Origin: Bacteroidota bacterium
GTDB lineage: Bacteria; Bacteroidota; Bacteroidia; Chitinophagales; Saprospiraceae
NCBI GenBank assembly: GCA_008501835.1
Contig: QQUB01000603.1
Location: forward strand, 1 to 8,247
Direction of reading: 5' to 3'
Length of the DNA: 8,247 nucleotides
Below the pieces are notes generated by a model. That model saw only the letters and a program-made list of their open reading frames with translations. It was not told the DNA's origin and did not search any database. Numbering within the stretch: position 1 is the first letter of the stretch; each line of letters starts with the position of its first letter. The translations under genes were made by a program, and so were the position numbers. Shown here piece after piece: positions 1-7,566 of this stretch.

Positions 1-861
1 CTGATCCGTCCAGTTGACATAAATGGTCCCATGGTTTGGTCCTCCGCTCAGGTCGCATTTGGTCACCGGAAGGCCATTGCATCGATAAATTCCCGGCACG
101 GACATATCCCATCCTCCCGGAAAAGCATCGATAAAGATTTCTTCTTCCAGCCAGGTCTCCCCCTGATCAAGTGATCGATTGAATACAAGTCCTGAAGGGC
201 CGGCCCAGGCGACATAAATTTCGCCGTTTGGTCCCAAAGCAGGAACTGCACCCTCTACAGTATCGTCACTGTCGATGCAATTACCGGCAACCTTATTTAT
301 TCTTTTAGCCTCCGACCAGGTCTCTCCTGCGTCTGTTGATTTTGAAAAAAGGATCAAACTGCTATCCGCACTGCTGGTACTTCCGTAGTCGTCAAACTGG
401 GTCCAGGTGACGTAAATATTGTTATTGTTGCGGTCGATGATACTCCATTCCTTATCCTGGGCTTTGGTCCCGTTCAATCCCATGTAACTACCATTATTCC
501 AGGTATTTCCGTTGTCTGTTGATTTCTGACAAACGATCCTGTCTATCCAGTTGCCATCAGAAGGGTTGGACAAATGGAAAAAATAAAAATGTCCGGCAGT
601 ATCTACATCAATAACCGGGTCACCCCAAACGCCATAAGTTGAGGACAGGTATTGGTGGATCCATGTATGACCGGTGTCCAGACTTACGTATAGGTTGTTG
701 ATATTGGTTGCAGCCAAAAGAACATTGGGCTGATTGGGGTCCATTTTTATGCAAGGCTCATTAGGGCTTGAAAGAGCACTGATAAAAACATTCTGGGCAG
801 GAAGATTTAAAACGAAAAGGAAACTAATCAAAGTTACAGAGCGCAGCATTTTCACGAACAT
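1..861 (-). CDS. Secreted sialidase/BNR-repeat beta-propeller protein, 3' end outside window
   Basis: This reading frame is open for 287 codons from the ATG at 861 to the window edge, so the C-terminus is missing. An in-frame TGA lies just upstream, leaving only two ATG starts, at 861 and 849; the second gives a more usual signal peptide start (MLRSVTLISF). The hydrophobic leader ends near LPAQ (residue 23), a plausible signal peptidase site. Four Asp-boxes (S-x-D-x-G-x-T-W) are seen at residues 60-67, 114-121, 175-182 and 230-237. Between them are blade-like strands such as IYVTWTQ, IYVAWAG and IYVNWTD. This spacing is typical of sialidase-fold (BNR) propellers, which in Bacteroidota include exported glycosidases and many non-catalytic binding proteins. 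The arginine triad and nucleophile of true sialidases cannot be assigned here, so enzymatic activity is not claimed. A T9SS sorting domain in the missing part is likely but unseen. Confidence 0.88.
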   Translation of the reverse strand, partial: MFVKMLRSVTLISFLFVLNLPAQNVFISALSSPNEPCIKMDPNQPNVLLAATNINNLYVSLDTGHTWIHQYLSSTYGVWGDPVIDVDTAGHFYFFHLSNPSDGNWIDRIVCQKSTDNGNTWNNGSYMGLNGTKAQDKEWSIIDRNNNNIYVTWTQFDDYGSTSSADSSLILFSKSTDAGETWSEAKRINKVAGNCIDSDDTVEGAVPALGPNGEIYVAWAGPSGLVFNRSLDQGETWLEEEIFIDAFPGGWDMSVPGIYRCNGLPVTKCDLSGGPNHGTIYVNWTDQ

Positions 862-883
862 GATAAGAGATTTTGACGAATGT

Positions 884-908
884 CAAATTTACCATTTTTC
901 GGATCAAA
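884..908 (-). promoter_or_regulatory. Candidate Bacteroidota promoter for the BNR-propeller gene
   Basis: On the minus strand, TAAATTTG (891 to 884) matches the Bacteroidota -7 consensus TAnnTTTG exactly and lies 22 bases before the ATG at 861. A TTTG (908 to 905) lies upstream, but the spacer of 13 bases is shorter than the usual 19 or so, so the -33 element is doubtful. The call rests on the -7 match and its position. Confidence 0.35.
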
Positions 909-951
909 ATGCTAGATTAATTTTACTCCCTTCTACATTGGATATTGGACA

Positions 952-967
952 TTCTGCGGTTCTGCGG
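952..967. repeat. Two tandem copies of TTCTGCGG
   Basis: TTCTGCGG occurs twice in direct succession (952-959, 960-967) and is followed by a degenerate third copy, TTCTGTCC. It sits just inside the left arm of the interrupted inverted repeat and is probably part of the same intergenic repeat element. Confidence 0.5.
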
Positions 968-1070
968 TTCTGTCCTGGTCCTTTCTCATTCTTCATTCAA
1001 ATATCTACCTTTTTGGGGAAATTTCATTCATTAAAAACCGTAATGGAACAGTAGGATATCCAATCGCATA

Positions 1071-1096
1071 ACCTGCCTGCAGACGCAGGGGCAGGT
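1071..1096. repeat. GC-rich hairpin, REP-like
   Basis: The arms ACCTGCC-TGC and GCA-GG-GGCAGGT pair over ten base pairs with a two-base GG bulge and an AGAC loop. No T-tract follows on either strand, so it is a poor intrinsic terminator. It lies 23 to 48 bases past the stop of the minus-strand gene ending at 1119, where it could stabilise a 3' end. A related sequence occurs at 6981-7004, suggesting a dispersed family. Confidence 0.55.
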
Positions 1097-1118
1097 GTAA
1101 AATGTAGAACCAAAGGCA

Positions 1119-3086
1119 TCAAAAAACCACTGTCACACTACCTGAGAATTCCCTAACAAAACCATCAGCAAAACGGGCCCGTATTCTCCAGACATAAACT
1201 CCGCCAGCTACAAGAGAGCCATTCACTTTGCCATCCCAGCCCGGAAAATCATCTCCAAGAGGAATAGATTCAACATTATACATCAACCCTCCCCAGCGGT
1301 CAAATATCTGGAACTGGTCCACTTGTATGCCTGATTTGCCGTAAGGCCTGAAAAAATCATTGACACCATCACTATTTGGGGAAAACCCAGTCGGGACATA
1401 TATCTGATAATTTTTTTCAACCTTCACTTGAATGCTATCCAGGTAGGAGCAACCATTCTGATCGGTTACAGCTAAATAATAAGTGGTATTTTGAAAAGGA
1501 GCAATGGTGAGCTCCGTACAATTATCACAAAGATTGGTTGCGTTATCTGACGAATACCAGTTAAAAAACATCTCGCTGGCATTCAATATTTCCGGGTCGA
1601 GAACAGTCATATCACCCAACGCCAAAGATAAATCCGGTCCCAGATCAAAAGCGATTCCTGATGCAACCTCTTCCACATAAAAAGTGATGGTTTTAGGTTC
1701 GCAATCATTTTGGGCATATAATTCATAAACGCCTCCTTCCGTAACTTCAAGTATTGGGCCGGTCGCACCATTCGACCAGGTATATTGGTAAATAAACTGG
1801 CCAATGGTTCCATTCAGTAGAAGTGTATCTCCCGGGCACATCTGAAGTTCCTGGTCAAAAACATCTATATCCGTCTCGAGAATCCCGACAGCCGTTGAAT
1901 CATCCATAGCCATAGTCGAAGGATCGTCAGAATATTCCACACTTCCCATCTCGTAGGGCAGATTGGTGAGCTGTGCCATGTTCTTATATACCCCTGGAGG
2001 AACACTGCCTATTTCCACCCGAACATAAAAAGTATCGATCCCGGGCGGGATGGTCATATCATTGATTTGAATAGTGTTAGTTCCTAATCCTGTAATCTGC
2101 CCTCCAAAAGTATTTCCATAAACCTCAACGGCCCGGAAATCCTCTGGTAATTCATCATTGAAGTTTACCAATGTCTGCGTTAGGCCCGAGGCATTAGCTA
2201 CTTCAAACCGGTATTCCACTTCAGTACATGCCCCGGTTGTTTGAGGGTCAACCGATTTCAAAAGTTCCACCCGGTAGGGGCAACTACATCCATCCGAAGC
2301 AGATGCCAGAGGGCCCTCCAATAGAAACTGCTGCTCACCTGAATTTTTGTCTAAATGATAAAAAGCTTTGATGCCTGGCTGGCCTAAATGCTTAGCATAA
2401 CCGTACAATTCCCCAAAGGCATCGAAAAAGAGAGCTGCCATGATGCTTATATTGCCGGTAGCAGGAAAAGTTAAATCATCTACCTGTCCACTGAACAACT
2501 GAATGGTCAGCAGTCGGCCATTATTTCCGTCAAATCCGTACAGATCCCCCGTATAAGGATCAAAGGCAATATCAAGACTGTAAACCGCATTTCCTGACAT
2601 GGTGGTTATTGGCGTAACCGTCGTTTCATAGTCCGCGGATTCCAGATCTATCAAAATGATTTCCAGGCTTCGGAATGGAGCACTGCTGGCCTGGCCGCTC
2701 AAAACTACCAGATACTTACCATCTGGAGTAACGGCTCCGGCATTATAACTTTTCTGATCATCAAAAGAATTAAAATGATGTAAAAAGGAAACATTGCCCA
2801 AAGCATCCAGTCGGAACAAATCATGAGAATTGGGAGCTATTCCGTAAACAAAATTATCTGTCTGACGATAACCAATGGCATTAAGGTAAGGACCTGGATT
2901 ATTGGAAAACTGATCAAAAGACAAAACTGCTCCGGGATTTCCTTCAATGACAATATTGTAAAAATGACTGAAATCCGCATCAGGAGAAATAGCCAGAATC
3001 AAATCACCCGAACAGGTAAATTGCTGTGCCAAGGACACAAGGTTAAAACACCAAAGAAATATCCCTATGCTAAGAATGCGAAGCAT
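1119..3086 (-). CDS. T9SS type B sorting domain protein with N-terminal propeller-like region
   Basis: The 655-residue protein is exported: residues 1-20 form a signal peptide ending LVSLAQ. Residues about 27-265 read as short blades (FVYGIAPNSHDLFRLD, DIAFDPYTGDLYGFD, GELYGYAKH) and resemble the DUF6923-type propeller region found in Bacteroidota surface proteins. Residues about 270-400 resemble a DUF11-like beta-sandwich (VELLKSVDP, LVNFNDELPEDF, NMAQLTN). Two Ig/PKD-like domains follow at about 410-472 (YTWSNGATG) and 478-556 (TTYYLAVTDQNGC). The last 97 residues are the gliding-motility-associated C-terminal domain: PTGFSPNSDGVNDFF, FQIFDRWGGLMYN, GWDG, GGVYVWRIR. That domain directs secretion through T9SS. 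The ATG at 3086 is chosen because it begins the signal peptide; the ATG at 3111 is out of frame. TGACTTTG at 3103-3110 (minus) is one mismatch from a -7 element. The ligand is unknown; a structural or adhesive role is inferred. Confidence 0.93.
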   Translation of the reverse strand: MLRILSIGIFLWCFNLVSLAQQFTCSGDLILAISPDADFSHFYNIVIEGNPGAVLSFDQFSNNPGPYLNAIGYRQTDNFVYGIAPNSHDLFRLDALGNVSFLHHFNSFDDQKSYNAGAVTPDGKYLVVLSGQASSAPFRSLEIILIDLESADYETTVTPITTMSGNAVYSLDIAFDPYTGDLYGFDGNNGRLLTIQLFSGQVDDLTFPATGNISIMAALFFDAFGELYGYAKHLGQPGIKAFYHLDKNSGEQQFLLEGPLASASDGCSCPYRVELLKSVDPQTTGACTEVEYRFEVANASGLTQTLVNFNDELPEDFRAVEVYGNTFGGQITGLGTNTIQINDMTIPPGIDTFYVRVEIGSVPPGVYKNMAQLTNLPYEMGSVEYSDDPSTMAMDDSTAVGILETDIDVFDQELQMCPGDTLLLNGTIGQFIYQYTWSNGATGPILEVTEGGVYELYAQNDCEPKTITFYVEEVASGIAFDLGPDLSLALGDMTVLDPEILNASEMFFNWYSSDNATNLCDNCTELTIAPFQNTTYYLAVTDQNGCSYLDSIQVKVEKNYQIYVPTGFSPNSDGVNDFFRPYGKSGIQVDQFQIFDRWGGLMYNVESIPLGDDFPGWDGKVNGSLVAGGVYVWRIRARFADGFVREFSGSVTVVF

Positions 3087-3119
3087 ATTCCAATTGAAAT
3101 TTCAAAGTCATGTTTTTAA

Positions 3120-3183
3120 AAACACATAGGCACATAGTTCATAATTGCTACTTTTCCTTTCTGAACTATGTGCCTATGTGTTT
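3120..3183 (-). terminator. Perfect 22-bp inverted repeat, probable terminator or intercistronic hairpin
   Basis: Bases 3120-3141 are the exact reverse complement of 3162-3183, with a 20-base loop. The stem begins 13 bases after the stop codon at 3197. On the minus strand it ends in TTTTT followed by AAAAA, a short U-tract compatible with intrinsic termination. The next gene starts only 33 bases further on, so the element either separates the two transcription units or protects the upstream mRNA. Its perfection and its internal repetition of CACATAG/CTATGTG also fit a mobile-type intergenic repeat. Confidence 0.6.
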
Positions 3184-3196
3184 ACATTTTTCATAA

Positions 3197-6100
3197 TTAC
3201 CTCAGCAATGTTATCTCTCCATTCTCAACCACTTCACCTTCGGCAGTCTCCAGGACAATGATGTAAATCAATACATCCGCCTGATGAGGTTCGCCCTTAT
3301 AGTTCCCGTCCCATGGTTCTGTACTATCGTGAACAAGGTTCCCCCAACGGTTGAATATTTGCATGCGTTTTACAACAATTCCGCCCGACGAATACACCTT
3401 GAACACATCGTTATATTCATCTCCATTAGGTGTAAAAACATTGGGAATTCGATAATCAATACAATCCTCGATTTCTATACTGTAAAAAGCAGCACAATCA
3501 TTGTCATCCGTGACAATTACATCGATCAATCCGCTTTCGGAATAGGTGATCTCCGGAGTTGTTTCATCATTGGACCAAAGATAGCTTACAATATTTCCGG
3601 TAGTTTCAAGGCTGAGATCAATGCTTCCACCATCACAGAGATTGAATTCTCCATCGGTAACGATTTGCACTGTTGGCAATTCCACATCCCCTATCTCAAA
3701 TTCCATCTGGGCCAGGCAGCCATTGTCATCGCGGATCGTGGCAATGTAAAGGCCAGGATCAAGATCCTCGAAAACAGAACTGTCCTGAAATGTCGTGCCT
3801 CCGTCCAGACTAAAGGTAAAAGGTTCATCTCCTGCCCCGGGGAATACCTCTGCGCTACCTGGAATGATAGTAATTACGTCTCCAGAAATAGGTCCGCATG
3901 TTACAGGAGTAGTTACCACTTCATCGATAACCACAAATGGTCCGGGTTCAATTACTGCTGAAGCTTCCGCGGTACATCCAAAGGCATCCGTAATCGTAAC
4001 CGTATAAGTCCCGGCTTCAAAATTATTGACCTCAGCAGTGGTTTCTCCATTGGACCACAAATAAGTGTATGGATCCATCCCATTGATAGCCAAAGCTACG
4101 GCCGATCCAAAGTTCGTCTCACAGGAAACAGGCTCCACGTTGGTCGTAAACGCTTCCAGATCACTGACCTGGATAGTAATCCCTGCCGTTGCTACACAAA
4201 CAGGCACCAGTTCAATATCATCAAGGGCAAAGTCATTTCCGGCCACTCCGGTGTTTTGATTGACGATGCAAATTTCAGCTGAGGTGGCACCGTTAGCTTC
4301 CCAAATTTCGAAAAAATTGGTCCATTCGCACGTGGCCAGTTCAGCTTCGAAGGGACTGCCAAGCAGATTATCGTTAATTGAAAATTGCAATACCGCAGGG
4401 TTGTTAGCTACAACTGAAGTCACCCAGGCGGAAAACTGATAGGTCAACCCTGGATCAACGGTAACTGTTTGACACCAAACAGGCAGATTGGCTAATCCTG
4501 AGCCATTGACCACCATCATATTGCCTGTGCCCGAGGTATGGTCCTCGCAAGCAATGAAGTTAGTATGAACGGAAGACGGGTCATTCGTAACCGCATAAGT
4601 GCCCTCCAGTGATAATGGCCCCCAGGCTCCGCCCAGACCCAAACCGATAGCATCGTCATAATCACTGATAAAGCCAGCGTTGCCGGCACTGAAATCACCG
4701 TTCTCAATAATATTATCTCCAAGTCGTTTTGCAGTTACTTCATAATAAGCTGTTGATCCCGGGGAAAAAGTAACCTCGCTTCCCGTAGCTCCTGTGTTCC
4801 ACAAAAATTCATCCGCCCCTTCGCTTATAGCTGTCAATTGCACACTTTCCCCGGCACATAAAGTATCCTCGCTGGCTACGATTTCCACGGAAAAGCCGTC
4901 TGGCAATAACACAATTTCCACTTCTCCAATCGCTTCACAATCCGTGGCGTCCGTAACTGTAACCGAATGAGTTCCCTCCGAAAGATTTACCGCTATTTCT
5001 GTTGTCTCTCCATTATCCCACATATAGACATAAGGTTCTGTGCCTCCTGAGGCAATAACCTGAGCGCTTCCGATAGTACTGGCTTCACATGGGTTGCCAA
5101 GGGAAACTACGGAAACAGTAAACTGAGAGGGCTGAATATTCACCTCCTGAATGACCGCGCACCCCGCCTCATCAGTAATGGTAACAGCATTCGGTCCCGG
5201 ACAAAGATTACTTGCCTCAGGAGTACTTTGTCCATTTGACCATTCAAAACTCAATGTACCGATACCTCCACTGGCGATCACTTCTGCACTTCCGGAACAA
5301 CCGGCCTGACAACCATCTGCAGTTACGTTAGCCAGTTGTGAAGTTAAGTTGGAAACCTCCACAGTCACCGAATCCGTTTGTTCGGTATAGGTACTGAAGT
5401 TGATATTATCCAAGCCAAAATCATTCCCACCTGCCGAAATACTTTGATTGACAATACATATTTCAATGGTAGTATTGGCCCCGACCGTGATCGTTTCGAA
5501 AAACTGTAAAACATTACACTGCCAGCTTCCAAAAAGACTGTTACCTATCAGGTTACCATCTACACTCAACTGTAGTTCCGGGGCAGGGGAATTGATCGTT
5601 TGCACATCAAAAGAGAAAAAATAATCCGCCCCGGGAATGACATCAACTTCCTGACACCATAAATTGACATCTGCCTCGGGTGCGCCATTCACAACCATCA
5701 TATTTCCATCAATTGGTGCACATTGCGTCCAAAGAGATGGCGTCATATCATTGATATTATAACAACCCTGGCAAAGACCACTCAGATCGCCATCAACATT
5801 ATCATATTCCGAGGTAAAGCCAACATTACCGGATTCAAAATCACCGTTCTCTACCAGGTTTTGCCCCAATTCATAGGCGGTGATCGTAAACGTCGTGGTT
5901 TCGAAAGGAAAGGCCAGTGGGTTGGCAACAGTCGGATCTGTAACCAATCCGGAAGGGGACCATGAATAAAAAGCAAGCTCACCGCCGGTAGATTCTGCAT
6001 TAAGTTGTGTTAATTCCTGGGCATTGCAAAGTGTCATAGGATTGGCTGATACCTCGATCACACTGGCAGGGATGGTATCCACACAAACCATAAAATCTCC

Positions 6101-6592
6101 GTCGTTTGGAGTGGCTGTGGCCGAATAAGTACTCATTCTCAAAAAATATTCTTCGCCGGGAGTTAGTCCTTCTATATCCAGCTGTACGGATCCACTACCT
6201 ACGTTTGCTTCTTCACAAGCAAGTTCAACCATCCCGTCCAAAGAGCATTCTCCACGGTACAAAGCCACCCGTGGTTGAAATAACGGATCCATATTCGGTC
6301 CTTCAATTGTCCCATCGACTGTTATTTGAAAGTCCACATACGACCCATCGGCAGGCACTGTAAAAGATGCCCAAACATCATTCCCAACATCATCCCAACA
6401 AGAAGGGATCTCAAAATCAGGAGTGGAATAAATGGTACTGGTAGTAGCATCAACATTGGTAAAAACGGCTTCCGGGCAGGAAGGAGCCTCTCCGAGGTTT
6501 ATAGCCCCGTCGCACTCATCATACACCTCCTGGGCAAAACCAAATACTACTGAAAAAAGGGTGAACAACAGTAAAAGATATTTCTTGATCAT
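3197..6592 (-). CDS. Large mosaic T9SS type B protein with SprB repeats and duplicated domain unit
   Basis: The ATG at 6592 is preferred (1131 residues, MIKKYLLLLFTLFSVVFGFAQ signal peptide) over an in-frame TTG two codons upstream. After the leader, residues about 25-175 form a beta-sandwich common at the N-terminus of such proteins (GNDVWASFTVPADGSYVDF, LYRGECSLD, GEEYFLRMS). Then comes a four-domain unit twice over, at about 187-560 and 577-967: Ig-like; jelly-roll-like domain starting ENGDF and ending in EICIVNQ and GNDF-LD; SprB repeat; second SprB-type repeat. SprB repeats show the CxxxxxGSAxVxxxGGxxPYxYxWxNGxTT pattern and TVTITDxxGC ends. A further Ig-like domain (about 983-1043) leads to the C-terminal T9SS type B sorting domain: VFTPNGDEYNDVF (1052-1064), MQIFNRWGNLVH (1077-1088), PWDG (1093-1096). 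SprB of Flavobacterium is a cell-surface gliding adhesin, but this protein is far smaller, so equating it with SprB would be wrong. An adhesive or matrix role is inferred. Many paired cysteines fit an extracellular protein. Confidence 0.94.
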   Translation of the reverse strand: MIKKYLLLLFTLFSVVFGFAQEVYDECDGAINLGEAPSCPEAVFTNVDATTSTIYSTPDFEIPSCWDDVGNDVWASFTVPADGSYVDFQITVDGTIEGPNMDPLFQPRVALYRGECSLDGMVELACEEANVGSGSVQLDIEGLTPGEEYFLRMSTYSATATPNDGDFMVCVDTIPASVIEVSANPMTLCNAQELTQLNAESTGGELAFYSWSPSGLVTDPTVANPLAFPFETTTFTITAYELGQNLVENGDFESGNVGFTSEYDNVDGDLSGLCQGCYNINDMTPSLWTQCAPIDGNMMVVNGAPEADVNLWCQEVDVIPGADYFFSFDVQTINSPAPELQLSVDGNLIGNSLFGSWQCNVLQFFETITVGANTTIEICIVNQSISAGGNDFGLDNINFSTYTEQTDSVTVEVSNLTSQLANVTADGCQAGCSGSAEVIASGGIGTLSFEWSNGQSTPEASNLCPGPNAVTITDEAGCAVIQEVNIQPSQFTVSVVSLGNPCEASTIGSAQVIASGGTEPYVYMWDNGETTEIAVNLSEGTHSVTVTDATDCEAIGEVEIVLLPDGFSVEIVASEDTLCAGESVQLTAISEGADEFLWNTGATGSEVTFSPGSTAYYEVTAKRLGDNIIENGDFSAGNAGFISDYDDAIGLGLGGAWGPLSLEGTYAVTNDPSSVHTNFIACEDHTSGTGNMMVVNGSGLANLPVWCQTVTVDPGLTYQFSAWVTSVVANNPAVLQFSINDNLLGSPFEAELATCEWTNFFEIWEANGATSAEICIVNQNTGVAGNDFALDDIELVPVCVATAGITIQVSDLEAFTTNVEPVSCETNFGSAVALAINGMDPYTYLWSNGETTAEVNNFEAGTYTVTITDAFGCTAEASAVIEPGPFVVIDEVVTTPVTCGPISGDVITIIPGSAEVFPGAGDEPFTFSLDGGTTFQDSSVFEDLDPGLYIATIRDDNGCLAQMEFEIGDVELPTVQIVTDGEFNLCDGGSIDLSLETTGNIVSYLWSNDETTPEITYSESGLIDVIVTDDNDCAAFYSIEIEDCIDYRIPNVFTPNGDEYNDVFKVYSSGGIVVKRMQIFNRWGNLVHDSTEPWDGNYKGEPHQADVLIYIIVLETAEGEVVENGEITLLR
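3692..4864 (-). repeat. Intragenic repeat unit B (Ig, jelly-roll, SprB, SprB-like)
   Basis: This stretch encodes residues about 577-967. Matching landmarks are TLCAGESVQLTA, NIIENGDFSAGNAGF, GNMMVVNG, LPVWCQTVTVDPG, EICIVNQ and GNDFALDDI, then SprB repeat SCETNFGSAVALAINGMDPY and a more diverged SprB-like module with a longer insert (PISGDVITIIPGSAEVFPG). Unit B has a longer, glycine-rich segment (GLGLGGAWGPLSLEG) than unit A after the first strand, showing the copies have diverged. Confidence 0.8.
4913..6034 (-). repeat. Intragenic repeat unit A (Ig, jelly-roll, SprB, SprB)
   Basis: This stretch encodes residues about 187-560 of the large mosaic protein. Its landmarks are TLCNAQELTQLNA, NLVENGDFESGNVGF, GNMMVVNG, VNLWCQEVDVIPG, EICIVNQ and GNDFGLDNI, followed by two SprB-type repeats. 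The same landmarks recur in the same order in the unit encoded at 3692-4864. Confidence 0.8.
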
Positions 6593-6851
6593 AAGCAAAA
6601 GTTGGTTGTGTAGAAATTTCTGGGTTTAGTTTGAACCAGGTTAGAGTTTGTCTAAATTTTTAATCATCTCAAAATCAGCCACTTACTATGATTTTTTTTA
6701 ATCCCCTTGGAAGATTAACAGGATGGATGAGTGGATGAGATATATCTATTTCCAGTTGTCCATTTTTTCATTTCATCCATTTTTCCATGCACTCTAGAAT
6801 AATATACTGTCAAAGGGAAATATTTTGAATAAATTTTTAACCATACTCTTA

Positions 6852-6903
6852 GTTACAGAGGGTTACCCTTCAAAAGTAACATTTTTTTTAGTAGGTAACA
6901 TTT
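6852..6903. repeat. Cluster of four GTTAC/GTAAC half-sites
   Basis: GTTAC occurs at 6852-6856 and 6862-6866 (inside the small palindrome GGGTTACCC, 6860-6868), and its reverse complement GTAAC at 6876-6880 and 6895-6899. The two right-hand copies are part of a 9-base direct repeat, GTAACATTT, at 6876-6884 and 6895-6903, with a 19-base period. The arrangement resembles an operator array, though no regulator is encoded nearby and it may be chance in AT-rich DNA. Confidence 0.35.
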
Positions 6904-6980
6904 GAGGAGGTCAGCGATTTATGCAACAAATATTACATCTGAAAGGAAAGTGACTGCTTGACCTCGAGTAAAAAATATCA

Positions 6981-7004
6981 CCTGCCTTTGTCGGCAGCCA
7001 GGCA
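6981..7004. repeat. GC-rich imperfect hairpin related to the one at 1071-1096
   Basis: CTGCC (6982-6986) pairs with GGCAG (6993-6997) around a TTTGTC loop. The outer CCT (6981-6983) could instead pair with AGG (7000-7002) across a bulge. The segment begins ACCTGCCT, as does the hairpin at 1071, which suggests the same dispersed intergenic family. It has no following T-tract. Confidence 0.4.
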
Positions 7005-7558
7005 CAGATCCGAAGGGATTGAACTGATTTAAATTGATTATTCCCCTAAAATCCTTCGACAAGATGTCGCCTTTCATCCCACAGGCCATGCAAAGGCAGA
7101 ACCTTGTTTAACTCCTGTTCTCACCGTCTGTCGTCAACCGTAAGCCGTTGGCTGCATCTCCCACTTCCTTAAATGATTATTATCCGTCCCAATACGTTTA
7201 ATCCGTTCAAACCCGCGTTCCATCCCTCCAATTTTGTCATTTTCCTTCAAATACCCCCATTTAGATAGCAGTATTGGCAATTATTAATTAATTTGCATCT
7301 TATTTTACAGGTCAGTTGTATCCTCCGGTATTAATCTGGAAGGCAGCTGTACCAAACATCCATAAAAACCGATATCCCATGATTTTACCGACCTTGACTG
7401 GTTTCGGCAAACAATCAGACCTTTCCACATTCCGGTTGTATCAACAATTGAGCCTTTCCCCCTCAAGCTGGCAATTGTTATCCGGTGATTATGTTGCACA
7501 ACAATTTTTCCGGATGAACCGGCAAAAAAATCTTTCACCTAAGAGCATATTTTTTTAA

Positions 7559-7566
7559 CAACTTTG
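7559..7566 (+). promoter_or_regulatory. Candidate -7 promoter element for the HYR-like gene
   Basis: CAACTTTG, followed by CGG, is one mismatch from the Bacteroidota -7 consensus TAnnTTTG and lies 55 bases before the ATG at 7622. The region upstream is T-rich (7549-7556) but I find no clear TTTG -33 element. A weak AGGA lies only one base before the start codon, so translation probably does not rely on a Shine-Dalgarno site. Confidence 0.35.

Larger units (their letters stand above)
931..1109. repeat. Interrupted inverted repeat in the 862-1118 spacer
   Basis: The 15-base left arm TTCTACATTGGATAT (931-945) has an exact reverse complement at the right, but split in two: ATATCCAAT (1056-1064) and GTAGAA (1104-1109). 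The 39 bases between these halves contain the GC-rich hairpin at 1071-1096. AAT occurs on both sides of the break (1062-1064 and 1101-1103). This looks like a larger inverted repeat into which a small hairpin element was inserted. It lies downstream of the type B sorting gene and upstream of the BNR gene. It carries no coding capacity I can support. Confidence 0.6.

Noticed and set aside
734..1054. Plus-strand open frame of 106 codons
   Set aside because: It overlaps the start of the BNR gene antisense and runs through the repeat-rich spacer; its translation has no family-like character.
3284..3961. Plus-strand open frame of 225 codons
   Set aside because: It lies fully antisense to the SprB-repeat and sorting-domain part of the large gene, whose domains are clear.
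6593..6598. TTG start for the large mosaic gene, giving two more residues
   Set aside because: The ATG at 6592 starts a normal signal peptide (MIKKYLLLL), so the TTG adds nothing and is less likely.
6720..6790. GGATGGATGAG and CATCCATTTTTCC stretches as a hairpin
   Set aside because: Pairing is imperfect with several mismatches; it is more likely low-complexity purine/pyrimidine-rich sequence.
6904..6953. GAGGAGG followed ten bases later by ATG and a 10-codon frame (MQQILHLKGK)
   Set aside because: The Shine-Dalgarno-like sequence is striking for this phylum, but so short a peptide with no conservation evidence cannot be supported.
7100..7260. Possible structured RNA in the pyrimidine-rich part of the divergent spacer
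   Set aside because: No consistent stem set or known RNA motif could be found by eye.
7305..7558. Overlapping small frames on both strands in the divergent spacer
   Set aside because: They start with TTG or GTG, overlap antisense, have no recognisable motif and lack a convincing ribosome binding site.
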